A stretch of 29,158 nt of DNA from Gracilaria domingensis. Taxonomy: Eukaryota > Rhodophyta > Florideophyceae > Gracilariales > Gracilariaceae. The stretch is from assembly GCA_022539475.1 (NCBI GenBank), contig VCMS01000452.1, positions 1-29,158 of the forward strand. The letters are read 5' to 3'. Both the position numbers and the translations under genes were made by a program. Positions 18,587-28,350 of the stretch are shown here, piece after piece; positions within the stretch are counted from its first letter, which is position 1; each line of letters begins with the position of its first letter. The notes beneath the pieces are model-generated. The model searched no databases, was not told the DNA's origin, and was given only the letters and a program-made list of their open reading frames with translations.

Positions 18587-20226
18587 ATGATCTACTACTG
18601 TACACATAAGAAGCGTGGGTGCCCGTTCGTTACTCGCCGAGGAGTGCTATCTCTTCAACAGCATGTTAACCGTTGCCCGTTTCGTCTGAAAGCCGCGCTG
18701 GAAGATGAAAATAGGCGGCCCATTCGGAGAAGCAAGCGTCTCAAGCTTTCCGCGCCCGCGCCCGCATCTTCCGAAACGGTCACTGCCCCTTGTCGCCTTC
18801 CCGAGCCTCCGGTGTCCGAGGACAGCGTTGACCCCACTCCGTGCGCCCCTCTCATTCCGGACACTTTGCATTGTGTTTCTCCTTCCCCGGGTCCCGCGGC
18901 ATTAGAGCCAGAACACGGAAGCAGTCCACGCCCAGTGCCTTCTGAGGAGGCCCTCGGTGATTTGCATATGGATTATCTCACGGTTTGTCTGGCTTCAGTA
19001 GCTTCCAACCTTGGTCATCGTGAAGCAGACGAGCTAATTGGGCTACTTCGCGACCCGCGATTCTCGCAAAAGCGATTTAACGAGACCATAACAAGTTCTA
19101 AGCGCTGTACAGAACTGAAGAACGCCATTTTCGAACGATACGCCTCAAAAGACGGTTTCAATCGAAGAACTGTCTCGCCAGAAGGATGTAAGTTCAGCGC
19201 CACACTCTACACGAGAGACCCCCGTTCAGACACTTGTGAAACAGCTGCAGTTGGCTAACAACGAAAACACATTCTTCCACCATATACCTCAGACCCACTC
19301 CACGAAAATATCTCACCCCATGTCCGGCTCTCTCGCAAGAGACGCCACCTCAAAACTTAAGGAAATGGTCATGGGCTCGTTGGATAGTAGAATAGTGTGG
19401 TACTCCCAAGAAATAAGTTACAGTGAATCTTTCGTAGGTCTTCTGCAGGTATACACCGATAAGTCTTCAACAACTCTAAAGCAAACATCGGTTACCGCCT
19501 ATCCTCTTCACCTCATATTTCTCAACTTCTCCGACGAGCTACGCCGTAAGTGCATCCGTGATGACCTCACAGTAGTGGCATACTTCCCTACCACACTGAT
19601 CAAGGTTTCCGCATCTGAAGCAGACGCAATGCCATTCGTTTCTAGCAAGTCTCTACGCGATTCCAGGATGCACATCCTTCAAGAATCTCTTCGTCAAGTC
19701 CTGTAGCAAATTATACATCTAATGCAAAAAGGTTTTCAGTTCATCGGCGAAGACGCAGTATATCGAGTGTGCCATCCTCAGCAAGTTTTTGTGCGGATAT
19801 TCTGAGGCTAAGGACATTCTGTCTACTCTTCATAGGAGCCAAACGGAAAGCCCTTGTCATAGATGCAAAGCCCCTCCCTCATCTTTAGGCGGTAATGTTC
19901 TTACGTCATTCACTGGACTCTCCCAAAACCACACTAAAAGCGTCAGAAAGACATACTCAGTTATTCTCGAATATGCAAAGAAAGGCGAAGGAGAAAGAAA
20001 CTTACGTCGTACAAGGGAGACGAGATCCAAGTCGGATATTTTCATGCGTTCCAATTCCATATCTCTCATTCTCTCGTCCATCAAAATCGCCTTGACCGTA
20101 AAATTCATCCAGGGGTTATTTCTATGCAGTCTGTTCGAAACAAGGAGAGCTCGCTTCGAACAGTTACGCAACTTGCATCTCGGCATATTGAAACTGATTA
20201 ATATTCCAGAAATCGAGAGACTGTAG
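18587..20226 (+). pseudogene. Plavaka-like transposase (CACTA superfamily) with N-terminal zinc finger
   Basis: ATG 18587 follows a pyrimidine-rich leader. The N-terminus is a C2HC-type finger (YYCTHKKRGCPFVTRRGVLS ... HVNRCPF), then a Pro/Ser-rich linker with a basic patch (RRSKRLKL), then a domain ending in CKFSATLYTRDP. At the C5 run (19219-19223) the frame shifts by one and continues TLVKQLQLANNENTFFHHIP. The RNase-H-like core start follows (GLLQVYTDKSSTTLKQTSVT, AYPLHLIFLNFSDELRRK), which matches the yxDKT ... A(Y/W)P(L/I) ... GN.s signature of Plavaka transposases. A stop at 19704 and a second shift lead to CGYSEAKDILSTL ... SPCHRCKAPPSSLGG, the family's cysteine motif, and finally LRNLHLGILKLI. 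It ends at 20226, just before a hairpin. The C-terminal half is missing. Two or three lesions suggest recent inactivation. Confidence 0.7.
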
Positions 20227-20233
20227 TCAGAGA

Positions 20234-20282
20234 CCCTAAGCACTGCAATAGAATCATCATGTTTCTATTGCAGTGCTTAGGG
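20234..20282. repeat. Perfect hairpin, 20-bp stem, 9-base loop
   Basis: CCCTAAGCACTGCAATAGAA, loop TCATCATGT, then the exact reverse complement. It sits eight bases after the Plavaka-like frame ends, so it may mark a rearrangement junction. The inner CACTG is reminiscent of CACTA-superfamily termini, but no second copy exists in the window. Confidence 0.9.
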
Positions 20283-20321
20283 CGGATGATCCGCGTCACG
20301 TTCATTTCGAACGATACGTAC

Positions 20322-20801
20322 TCAAATCCAGAACTTTACAAACGCAAATCTATCTTCCATGCAATGCAACTTTTCTGTCAGAAGTTTGCCTTTAGATTTG
20401 TCCACGACGAAGAAAGGCAGGTTACTGAATGGAACCTTCACCAAGGCAGATCTCCTTTGAATGATGGAGGCCAAAGCATACAAAGACATTGACATATTTT
20501 TCCTTTCATGATGGAATTCTTTGAAATCTGATGGGGAGCGCAGGGCACGGCCCCAATCAGAAAAATTTTCTCTCAGTACTCGGACGTTGCTTGGAATAAT
20601 TATAGGTGCATTAGTGGGCCATGATGTAATGAAAGCTCTATTTCGTCTCTTCGGTGGCAGATTGAAGCCTCCAAATGCTGCTCGACAACGTAGTCGGCAG
20701 CAATTCATAGCTCTGGAAGTGGAACTCTGAAGTTTTATAACGGCTCTTAACAGAAGAAGAACTAACACCTTTGGCAGCATTTTACGGTATCTCCACAACA
20801 C
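20322..20801 (-). CDS. Unrecognised ORF, about 159 codons
   Basis: An open frame on the minus strand downstream of the hairpin. The end is well ordered in composition (NFSDWGRALRSPSDFKEF; SLYALASIIQRRSALVKVPF). The N-terminal 40 residues are basic and low in complexity. No family is recognised. It could be part of an inverted transposase fragment, a chance ORF, or a gene remnant. The opposite strand has a shorter open frame (20259-20492), also without recognised similarity. Confidence 0.2.
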   Translation of the reverse strand: MLWRYRKMLPKVLVLLLLRAVIKLQSSTSRAMNCCRLRCRAAFGGFNLPPKRRNRAFITSWPTNAPIIIPSNVRVLRENFSDWGRALRSPSDFKEFHHERKNMSMSLYALASIIQRRSALVKVPFSNLPFFVVDKSKGKLLTEKLHCMEDRFAFVKFWI

Positions 20802-21752
20802 GTCGATTTATATCTTCTCTTGTATTGTTGCTGACAGGCCTTGTTACCGAGAGGCGAAGCGATAGGAGTTCAATATTGGAACTATTGTCATGTGCTACAA
20901 GCCCAAGCATGCCGGGCTGAAGGGTTCTCATAACTACCATATGTTTTGCTTTCAACTACCACTCTGGTTGCGTTTTTCTTCCATAGATTTTTATACTGAA
21001 TGAATTTAGCATATAGGAGCTGCTACAACCCCCGTTCTCTAAACCTGTGAGGATCATGTAGTAGTTAGCTGATCAAAACTCCATTTGGTTCTTTTAGTGT
21101 TCTGCAGAGAAATCCACTACGACTATAATTCAGGGATTCTATGATCGTTGAAGGCCTTCTTTGCTGTTTACCAGCCCGTCAGAACGAACCAATTAAATTT
21201 CGATATTAGCGTAAAAAGCCAGAGCCGATGGGCTCATGCTAGACGATATTACCTCATCTACATCATCGGTGGATTTGTATCTTCACCGAAAACAAGAGTG
21301 GCGAGTATTTTAAGTAGCTACCTACTGTCATCACTCTGTTTATCTGCAGCTCATCCCGGCGCATTACCACTTTCGTGCCTGAAAGTGTTGAGGCGCTTTC
21401 GTAGTTCGTCACCGTGCTGCTCTGAGCAGTGTAAATAGTGTAGTTTGTCAATAAGTACACAACTTGTAGCAAACACATGGTCGTGAGTTTTTTTTACTAG
21501 ATGAGCATCATTTGGATACGAAAACTAGTTGAGTCTTGTCTAATGAATGTATATTGTGCTTGCAACAAAAACACTGTGAGTAATGCATCAAACTGTGTTT
21601 TGGGAGGTTTGGAAACGCTGCAAAACGGTTTAAAAATTTGTCTGTGAACAGGTGGTTGTAGTGGATTTAGACTTATGCGAGTAATCGCTCGAATTGTGCT
21701 TTTTAAGAGCTTATAATACTCGAGATATACTCTCATTGATGTATAGCCGGCG
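20802..21752. other. Intergenic, no gene recognised
   Basis: About 950 bases of AT-rich sequence without coding similarity, repeats or RNA genes that I can identify. Short open frames exist on both strands but look random in composition. Confidence 0.45.
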
Positions 21753-21900
21753 TTGTATATACAGCTCTTTTACCTCCCGCCAATCCACGTGGCCAGCAGC
21801 GTTCACGTGTTGGCGGGCAGGTGCACCGTAATGAGTGCGGGAGGTGTGGAGGAAGGTGTTTTGGGAGGTCTCTGCATGGTGCCAAAATATGGCCAGAACG

Positions 21901-22197
21901 TGCGCGTGGGCGTGGGGGGGGGGTCGGTTGGGTTAGGGTGGCTACCCTAACACAACCGGACCCCCCGTCCGCGGGCACGTTTTGGCCGGTTTTCTAAAAA
22001 ATGTGCTTTTTTATGCCTGCGGGCGGGGGGGGTCGGTCGTGTTAGGGTAGGTACCCTAACACGACCGGACCCCCCCGCCCGCGGGCACGTTTTGGCCGAT
22101 TTTTTGAAAAACGTACGATTTTATGCCCGCGGGCGGGGGGTTCCGGTCGTGTTAGGGTACCTACCCTAACACGACCGACCCCATCCACCCGCGGGCA
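21901..22197 (+). repeat. Three 110-bp units, each a long hairpin with TTAGGG/CCCTAA at its tip
   Basis: Hairpins occupy 21901-21977, 22014-22087 and 22124-22197; their right ends (GCGGGCA) are exactly 110 bases apart. Each arm reads, outside to inside, a GC-rich CGGGCGGGGGG tract, GGTCGGT(C/T)GTGTTAGGGT, a 4-base apex, then the inverse. Arms are about 35 bp and near perfect in unit 2. The spacers share GCACGTTTTGGCC then T/A-rich bases. Upstream of unit 1, CCAAAATATGGCCAGAACGT is an inverted echo of that spacer, lengthening its stem. The function is unknown. Confidence 0.9.
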
Positions 22198-22682
22198 CGT
22201 TCTCGCCTCATTCTGGTAGCGTCCACAGACCTTCTAAAACACACACCGCACGCAACGCCAGCCAAAACGTAGCGCATGCTGTTCGAGCTGAAGCGCCTCG
22301 CTGACGCGCGCGAGGGCGCGCATTCCCGTGCGCGGCGCACTCCGCGCGCGGCTGTCTCGCGCCGCAGAGCTGTGCGTCGTCGATGTGACGTGGCGCGCGA
22401 CGCCTTCCAATGTGCGCACGTTGCGCGCTTCAGTCATTTTATGCGCGCTGTACGTGCAGTACAATTGCGCTAGGCTCCTTCGCGCTCCACCCCGCGTGCA
22501 CTTCCGCGTGGGGATCGCTGCCGTTGCCCGTCATCACTGGCACCCTGCCATACCGCCCGTAAACCACGCCCTCCGTTCGCTCACGGACCTCGCTTCCAGC
22601 CTCCCGAACTTTCGCGCGCGCCACTCGTTCACCGTCGCCGCCATCCCGCCGTGAGTCGTCGTCGACGCCGCGTCTCGCGCCG
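22198..22682. other. CpG-rich stretch, no gene recognised
   Basis: Very rich in CG dinucleotides (GCGCGCG, CGCGCGCCAC). It lies just upstream of the lectin pseudogene and could have been its promoter. Open frames here are Arg-rich on both strands and probably composition artefacts. Confidence 0.35.
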
Positions 22683-24247
22683 ATTTGCGTGCTGCTACTG
22701 CTGGCTGCCAGAGCCCTCGCGTTGCCGTCGCTGCTGTAGTGACAGCAGCAAAACCCGCAGCTATTCCAGTTTCTCTACCTGGGCGCGGGAGGCCCGGACC
22801 TCTCCTTTCGGCACCCGAACGAGGCCCATCGCCGCCGCTGACCCCGTCTCCGACGGGTTTCAGCTGGGCACGACCATGATCACGCGCAGCCGCACCGGTC
22901 GCGACGTGGTCCTCCTCATGTCGGCGAGCCAGTCAAATTAAGCGCTGTTCTACAACGACATTGCCACCGATACGCAAAACTTCAACGGCTACTTCGACGT
23001 GGAGTTGGATACCGTGCGCGATTCGCATGACCCTGCCAATGGTATGGACTTCTTCTTTTTGTGGGACCGCCCGAGGTTAGGCTATGCCATGGGTATTGCG
23101 CATACATTTGTGGGGCTTGGCATCATTATCGACACCTTTTCCAACTCTCGAACGCGAAATGTGGCCCATATGTACGTTTATGTGTCGGACGGAACCAAGC
23201 AATGGAAGCCTGACACCGATGGCGCGGATACCGAGCTTTTCGAGGGCTGCTCGCTTGAGATGAACCACCCGATTCGCGTGTAAGTCCAGCTGCTCGGTGG
23301 CAATCTTCACGTGGGCGTCGCTATGAACCCACGCGCCCCACAACGCTGGCATACGTGCTTCAAGGTTTGGGGTGTGCAGCTGCCATTCTCTGGTGGTGGC
23401 TTCCTCGCACTCCCTGCTGAGACCGGCCATTTCTTTGCCAATCATGAGGTCCACGACGCCGTCTTCATTCATGAATCCGCTCAGGTTGCCCACACTTATC
23501 GATCCGACTACTATTCGCAGCAGTATGGCGCCGGTTCTGCTTCCGGAACTACGGACCGACCACCGTGGTCTGTGACAGCAACAACAGCGGAAACAGCATC
23601 AACAACAGCAGCAGAGCGATAATTCGCGCGGCTACGTGCCGCCGGCTTTCAATGGTAGCTCCAGTGGTGTAGCAATGACAGCACCGCCCCTGCTCCGCCT
23701 CCGCATCGCACCGATCTGAACCCTACCGCGCGCATGCACCGCAGAGAGGACGCCACCTCGTCGATCTCAGGCTCTTCAGACCTGCAGGTGTACGAGGTGT
23801 ACAACTCTATGACGTCCATTTTCAAGGGCCTCGGCGACGAGAATGCGCAAGAAAGAAAGCTTCGACTGGAGGGTGTGCGCCAAATCATTGCGCAACTCAT
23901 TCGCGAGATGGAGAAACAAACGGGCGACATGTGGCAGTTGGTGGCCGTTTTGAAACCTCTTAAGGCTACTGCAGGCGACTTGTCGCGTGCTTCGGGCAGG
24001 TTTTCTAGCCAGTTGCAAGGCCTTCATAACTCGCGGCGTGCGCTTAAGTAGAAGACGCATAACATTTCTGATTCGCATGATGATCTGAACGAGGAGTTGG
24101 TGGATCATCACGAGAGCATCACCGAGCAGTCTCCTGGCGGAAGTGGTACCCTTATCATGTTCGTACTCATTCAAGCGCTTTTGAGAGTTGGCGTATACCA
24201 TGTCAATAAGATGTCGTTGGCCGTGCGGAAAGTGCATCGAATGGTCT
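22683..24247 (+). pseudogene. L-type lectin of the ERGIC-53/VIP36 family, decayed
   Basis: Cargo receptors of this family bind high-mannose glycans on secretory proteins in the ER-Golgi pathway. In order: a signal-peptide-like ICVLLLLAARALALPSLL (22683-22736), then DLSFRHPNEAHRRR, then after a frameshift DGFQLGTTMITRSRTGRDVV. From 22999 comes the lectin core, GYFDVELDTV, GMDFFFLWDRP and GLGIIIDTFSNS (metal/sugar-site Asp and Asn). It continues with VSDGTKQWKPDTDGA, GCSLE, CFKVWGVQLPF and ETGHFFANHEVHDAVF. A Gln-rich segment (about 23570-23690) is in another frame. It is followed by a coiled-coil stalk (about 23780-24050) and a transmembrane helix (GGSGTLIMFVLIQALLRVGV) with a short basic tail ending at 24247. 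In-frame stops lie at 22737, 22939, 23281 and 24049. No ATG precedes the signal peptide in frame. Full domain order but several lesions: a pseudogene. Confidence 0.87.
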
Positions 24248-24767
24248 AACACCACGAGAAAATCTTACTGCCAGCCTTTGGGCGACATCATTGGCACGTC
24301 GAGGGAAACAAGATTATCCTGAAAAGCCGTCACTGATGCACTCTATCGTCGTCATCAGAATGTGGTCGCCGGTTCCGAGTTCAGACCATTAGCTTTCTGT
24401 TCTTCTTTTATACACATGCACCCCGGGTGATGATGCAGAGTTAACGCGCTTTCATTCGGCATGAACAGATGGAACACATGCGTCTGGTGCTCACCCAAGG
24501 TCTCAAGCACAGCATCCCCTAACGAGTAACTACCGACGCGTACACCGCACGCATGTAAAGGCGATTACAACTAGCTTCAGTTGCGTTCAAAACTTACTTG
24601 GATTACCTAGAATGAGCTAAAAGGGACCGCGCTTCCAAGTGAGTGGCACGCGATTGAGTTATTCATAGTCGTTGGACGGTCACCAGGTAGATACGTAAAC
24701 ACACAGATTAGCCGAACCTCTTTGCCTAACTGCCTAAGCTCTACTTTTCAACCTCAAAAGCCCCAGC
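24248..24767. other. Intergenic between two convergent pseudogenes
   Basis: 520 bases separating the ends of the lectin (plus) and ECM29 (minus) copies. No coding similarity and no obvious polyadenylation signals. It presumably contains both 3' untranslated regions. Confidence 0.45.
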
Positions 24768-27480
24768 CTAAACTATGATCACGAATGCCAACGCCGTGCA
24801 TAGTTTAATTGCAACGGATCGCACCCAAGGCTCGGAATCTTCGTTCCGAGACCTCTGGATCGCAATTAGCGTGTCTTCTACAATCACACCCTTCATTGCC
24901 GTAGAATCCTTGGAAACGTTGACCAAGTGATCAAGAATTGTTAACCCACTATTTCTTAGCACTTTATACTTGGGTTCGTGAATGCCGTTTTTGCTGAGGT
25001 TTACTAATCGTTTAATCAATGCCTCAGTGCGCTCCAGGGAGTTTCTAAATTGCAGTTCATGTTTGGAGAAACGTTCGGACAACTTCTCAATGGCTTGAAG
25101 TACAGTTAGTCGAATGTCCCAATCGTTCTGCATCAGTTCTTCAAACACACACAGCAAATTAAGTACGTGTTCTTCAGCTTCTCAACGCCCGCCACCCCTG
25201 TGATTGAAGATTGCAGGCACTGAATCGCTGCTTTGCACAATAGCTTTTGCGACTTTCGCGCTTGTTCCAAGCATCAACAGCATCTGCATCAGACCCAGTT
25301 TCCCACACCATCTGTGACACATTTGGTACGCTAGCGTTTACATCCGACGAGTTTGGAGACACGAGCTCTGACAAGTGGTCCCTGACTTTCTCGTACATGC
25401 AAACGGTTTCTCGGATGTTAACCAGCACCTTCCTCGCCGCATCAATTGCTGCAATTCGATAATCCTTCTTCCCTCGATCAAATTCGGACAGCACAGGCTG
25501 CACAACAGCTACGCTCTCTCCGCACGACTCCCACAAAGATGCGCTTGAACAGAAATCTGCCAAAGACCCAATGGCCTCAATTGCAACATGCTGTCCTTTC
25601 CAAATATGACCTGGAAGCACCACTAACAACGTTTTTGCGCTTCGCGACATGTACTGTACATCGACAATGTCATTTGAAGCGTTCGTGAGGTCCCCTAGCG
25701 TGGCTGCGGCGTTCCTTTTCACGCGGTACTGAGCAGAAGTAGATAGCCGTTGCTCACATATTTCAACAATCGCCTTTGCGTACAAACGAAGCCCGGCCTG
25801 AGTACTTGGCGCACCTTTATTCCAGGCGTCTTTCCAGTTCTTGCTGTCATCTCCTGCGTCGTCGTCTGTTTCAGGGCGCCCCATGTATGCGAAGGGCCGT
25901 ATAGAGCTTGCGTGCTGCTGGGTCGTATCGGGCGCCATCCGACACAACCCAGCAGCGAGAGACGAGGCAAGCGCGCGATCCCGAGGATACTCCGATGTGG
26001 CCTTCTTGCTAATTTTGTTTGCAATACTTTGCAACTTCATCGACGCGGCACAACTTTGAACCTCTGCCAGCGGCCTTGCACCATGCCTTTCAAAGTTCGA
26101 AGCATTGCGTTGCGCTCCATGCCCGCAGCGCTTGCCACTGAAAACTGCAGCTTTGCAGCATATGGTTCCATGACCACTGCTCTGGATTGCAGAACGCTCG
26201 ACATCAACCTTGCCGTCGCTGCACGCGTAGGAATTCCCACTCCTACGCGAGCCAATCATGCCAGATTCGGAACCACCTCCGCCGCGATTGTCTCGTCAAC
26301 TTGCCCTATGAGCCTTTCAAGCGACTCGATCAAAAAGGACGAGGACATACTCGCTGCAGAGACCAGAGCGTTTTGCAGCTCCTCCGGTGAGGCTACATGA
26401 TACTCCGCGTAGTTTAAGATTTGCGGCTCGAGCTCTGTCGCAACGTCCAACAGATTCGCGATCAAATCCGGCACAGACGACCGCAAGGCCGTTCCTCCAT
26501 GTCGTGTGATCTCGGACAGAGTCTTTGACACGAGCGCTCTCACCTCCTCGGCGCTGTGTGTGAAGGACGTCATAAGCACAGACAGTACAACGTCAACGGC
26601 TTGAGCCGATTCCTCTTCACCCAAATAGTTTGGATTACGTAGATATATCGAAAGTTCCGAGAGTGCCCTTCCAGTGCCTTGAGCACTCTTTCGCACACTT
26701 TCCTTCATATCATCCATAGCCCTCAGTGTGTAGTACCAGAAATCCTTAAAGAGTCCTTCACCTCCTCCCATGTGCGGGAGGCAAGAACGTCGCGAAGCGC
26801 GGCGCACCCCGCTTCTCCGCGAACGCCATTGCCGGGAAACGATTGACTTGATGCAGTGGTCCGTCACTGCAAGCAAGTTCGCCTTGATCGCCTCGGCCAC
26901 TGAGCCGTGACCAGAAGCCTTGACCACCGCGAATATAATTGAGCGCATAGCAATGCGAACGCTCTATATCGGGTGATGGCAGTACACATACAAGCGCAGC
27001 AAAAGACTCTTCACGTGCAGTCGAAGCTGTTCGGCGGCGATATCATTATTCAAAAGGGAACTGCCAGTGCTGGCGCGCTTGCGACTGTTCCAGGTTGACC
27101 CATGTCTTGAGCCGGACTACAGAGCTCCTCGTTGGTACCAGAGCGCGCGCCAGCCGTGTTTGATTCCACTTCCACGCCGCTGAACTCGAGAAACACTCCT
27201 TGATTGCCCGGGACGATCACCGCAGCCCGCTCGCCGGCGGTCAGAGACCGGACGAGGTTCCAACAATATCTTGCTGACCCTTGGGGGAAGTATACGATAT
27301 TGGAGAGCGCGTCGCAGCAGACGGCGACGAGAAGCGCACAAATACATCTCCAAGGCAGACTGGGGGGCAATGAGCGAGAACAAGTCTTGCAGCTCAATGC
27401 CGTAGTGCGCGTGCCACCTGCTGCGCGCCAGCGGGGGCGCGTTCGAAGCCAGCAGCACCACCGCCAGCGCGCTGCAGCAT
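24768..27480 (-). pseudogene. ECM29: Proteasome adaptor/scaffold ECM29, decayed C-terminal half
   Basis: ECM29 is a HEAT-repeat protein that binds 26S proteasomes and links them to membranes and motors. Read leftwards, conserved landmarks occur in the family's order. They are GIELQDLFSLIAP; QGSARYCWNLVRSLTAGERA; NEELCSPAQDMGQPG; WNSRKRAS; LLLRLYVYCHHPI; QWRSR then CAALRDVLAS; YYTLRAMDDMKESVRKSAQ (the most diagnostic); EVRALVSKTLSEITRHGG; LEPQILNYAEYH; ARPLAEVQSCAASMK; NWKDAWNKGAPSTQAGLRLY; HIWKGQHVAIEAIGSLADF; and a last HEAT-like segment ending at TAA 24768. The reading passes through all three minus frames with many shifts, plus stops (for example before SVRIAMRSI and at 26256). The N-terminal half is missing or unrecognisable beyond about 27480. 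It is tail to tail with the lectin copy. Confidence 0.85.
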
Positions 27481-28350
27481 GCCGCTGCTGGCGGCGGTGC
27501 TCAGCGCGGCTCGCAGCGCGTGCAACGCGTCCGCGTCCGCCCGCGCAACAGCACGTGCAGATTGCGGCGGCAGAGCTGCAACGCGGCGTGCCGGCGCGAG
27601 CCTGCTGCACTCAGGCAGCCGCGCACGGCAAACCAGCGAAACTATTTGGCCCGCCCAAACGAAAAAAAAGGCAAAAAAGCCTAACCGGGGGCGCCTAGTG
27701 GTGCGCTCGCAATGGCGCTCCGTGACACTGTTTGATATTGTTGTGTTGCAAGCCGGCGGGGGTGGCTCCCGCGCGCTAGCGGGCGTGGCGCGCAGAGCTT
27801 TGCGGCGGCGCATTCCCGGCAGCGCCGCGAGTTGCTATGACAGCGTGGGCTGGCGTTGTGAGAGCGGCGAAGACTTGATAAGGCGCCGTGCGTGTCAAGC
27901 TAAGGAGAAGATGTCTTCACCCGTGTACGGCGATGGCGCACGCCGCTCTCAAGCGGGCGCGGTCGAGGCATGGCGGGCATGAGCGCGCCCAGCGCGGCGG
28001 CGGACAAATGGAGACCGAGTGACCCCAGATGATCAGCGACACGAAAAGCGACAGCGTGACGAGCCCTACTCGGCGGCGGTGGCGCACGGGCGGCGGGGGC
28101 GCCAGCCGGCTCCGCTGGAGGAGAAGCGCGGGGGGGCGCTGTGGGGTCGGCCAGCAGCAGGGCTACGGGATGCGCAGCGCTAGGTAGTAACAGCGCGGTG
28201 TAGCCGATGGCGGCGCAGCGCGTCGCGAGGAAGCGGCGCGCCCTGGTTGTGGCCAGGGGCACCCCCGCACGTGGCAGCGGAACGCGTAGAGAGGCGTTGT
28301 GACGCAGCGCCGGTAGCAGGCCGCGCCAGGACGGAGCTGAGAGAGTAGTG
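27481..28350. other. Very GC-rich stretch with overlapping open frames, no gene assigned
   Basis: Long open frames exist on both strands (for example minus 27900-28262, plus 27479-27982), but their Ala/Arg/Pro-rich translations look like the product of GC-rich sequence. On the minus strand just beyond 27480, residues such as ARADADALHALRAALSTAAS may continue ECM29 upstream, at low confidence. An Ala/Leu-rich segment at 28160-28260 (minus) could be membrane-spanning, but nothing confirms a gene. Confidence 0.35.

Noticed and set aside
21901..22197. True telomere or interstitial telomeric array
   Set aside because: TTAGGG occurs once per arm, in inverted pairs within hairpins, not as head-to-tail repeats.
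22683..27480. Frameshifts explained by poor sequence quality or tiny introns
   Set aside because: Nearly 2 kb of gypsy pol in the same window has no frameshift, and protein similarity continues across the shifts without gaps. Read data would still be needed to exclude errors.
27394..27982. Overlapping GC-rich open frames on both strands as genes
   Set aside because: The Ala/Arg/Cys-rich translations have no motifs, and frames are open on both strands at once, as expected for GC-rich DNA with few stops.
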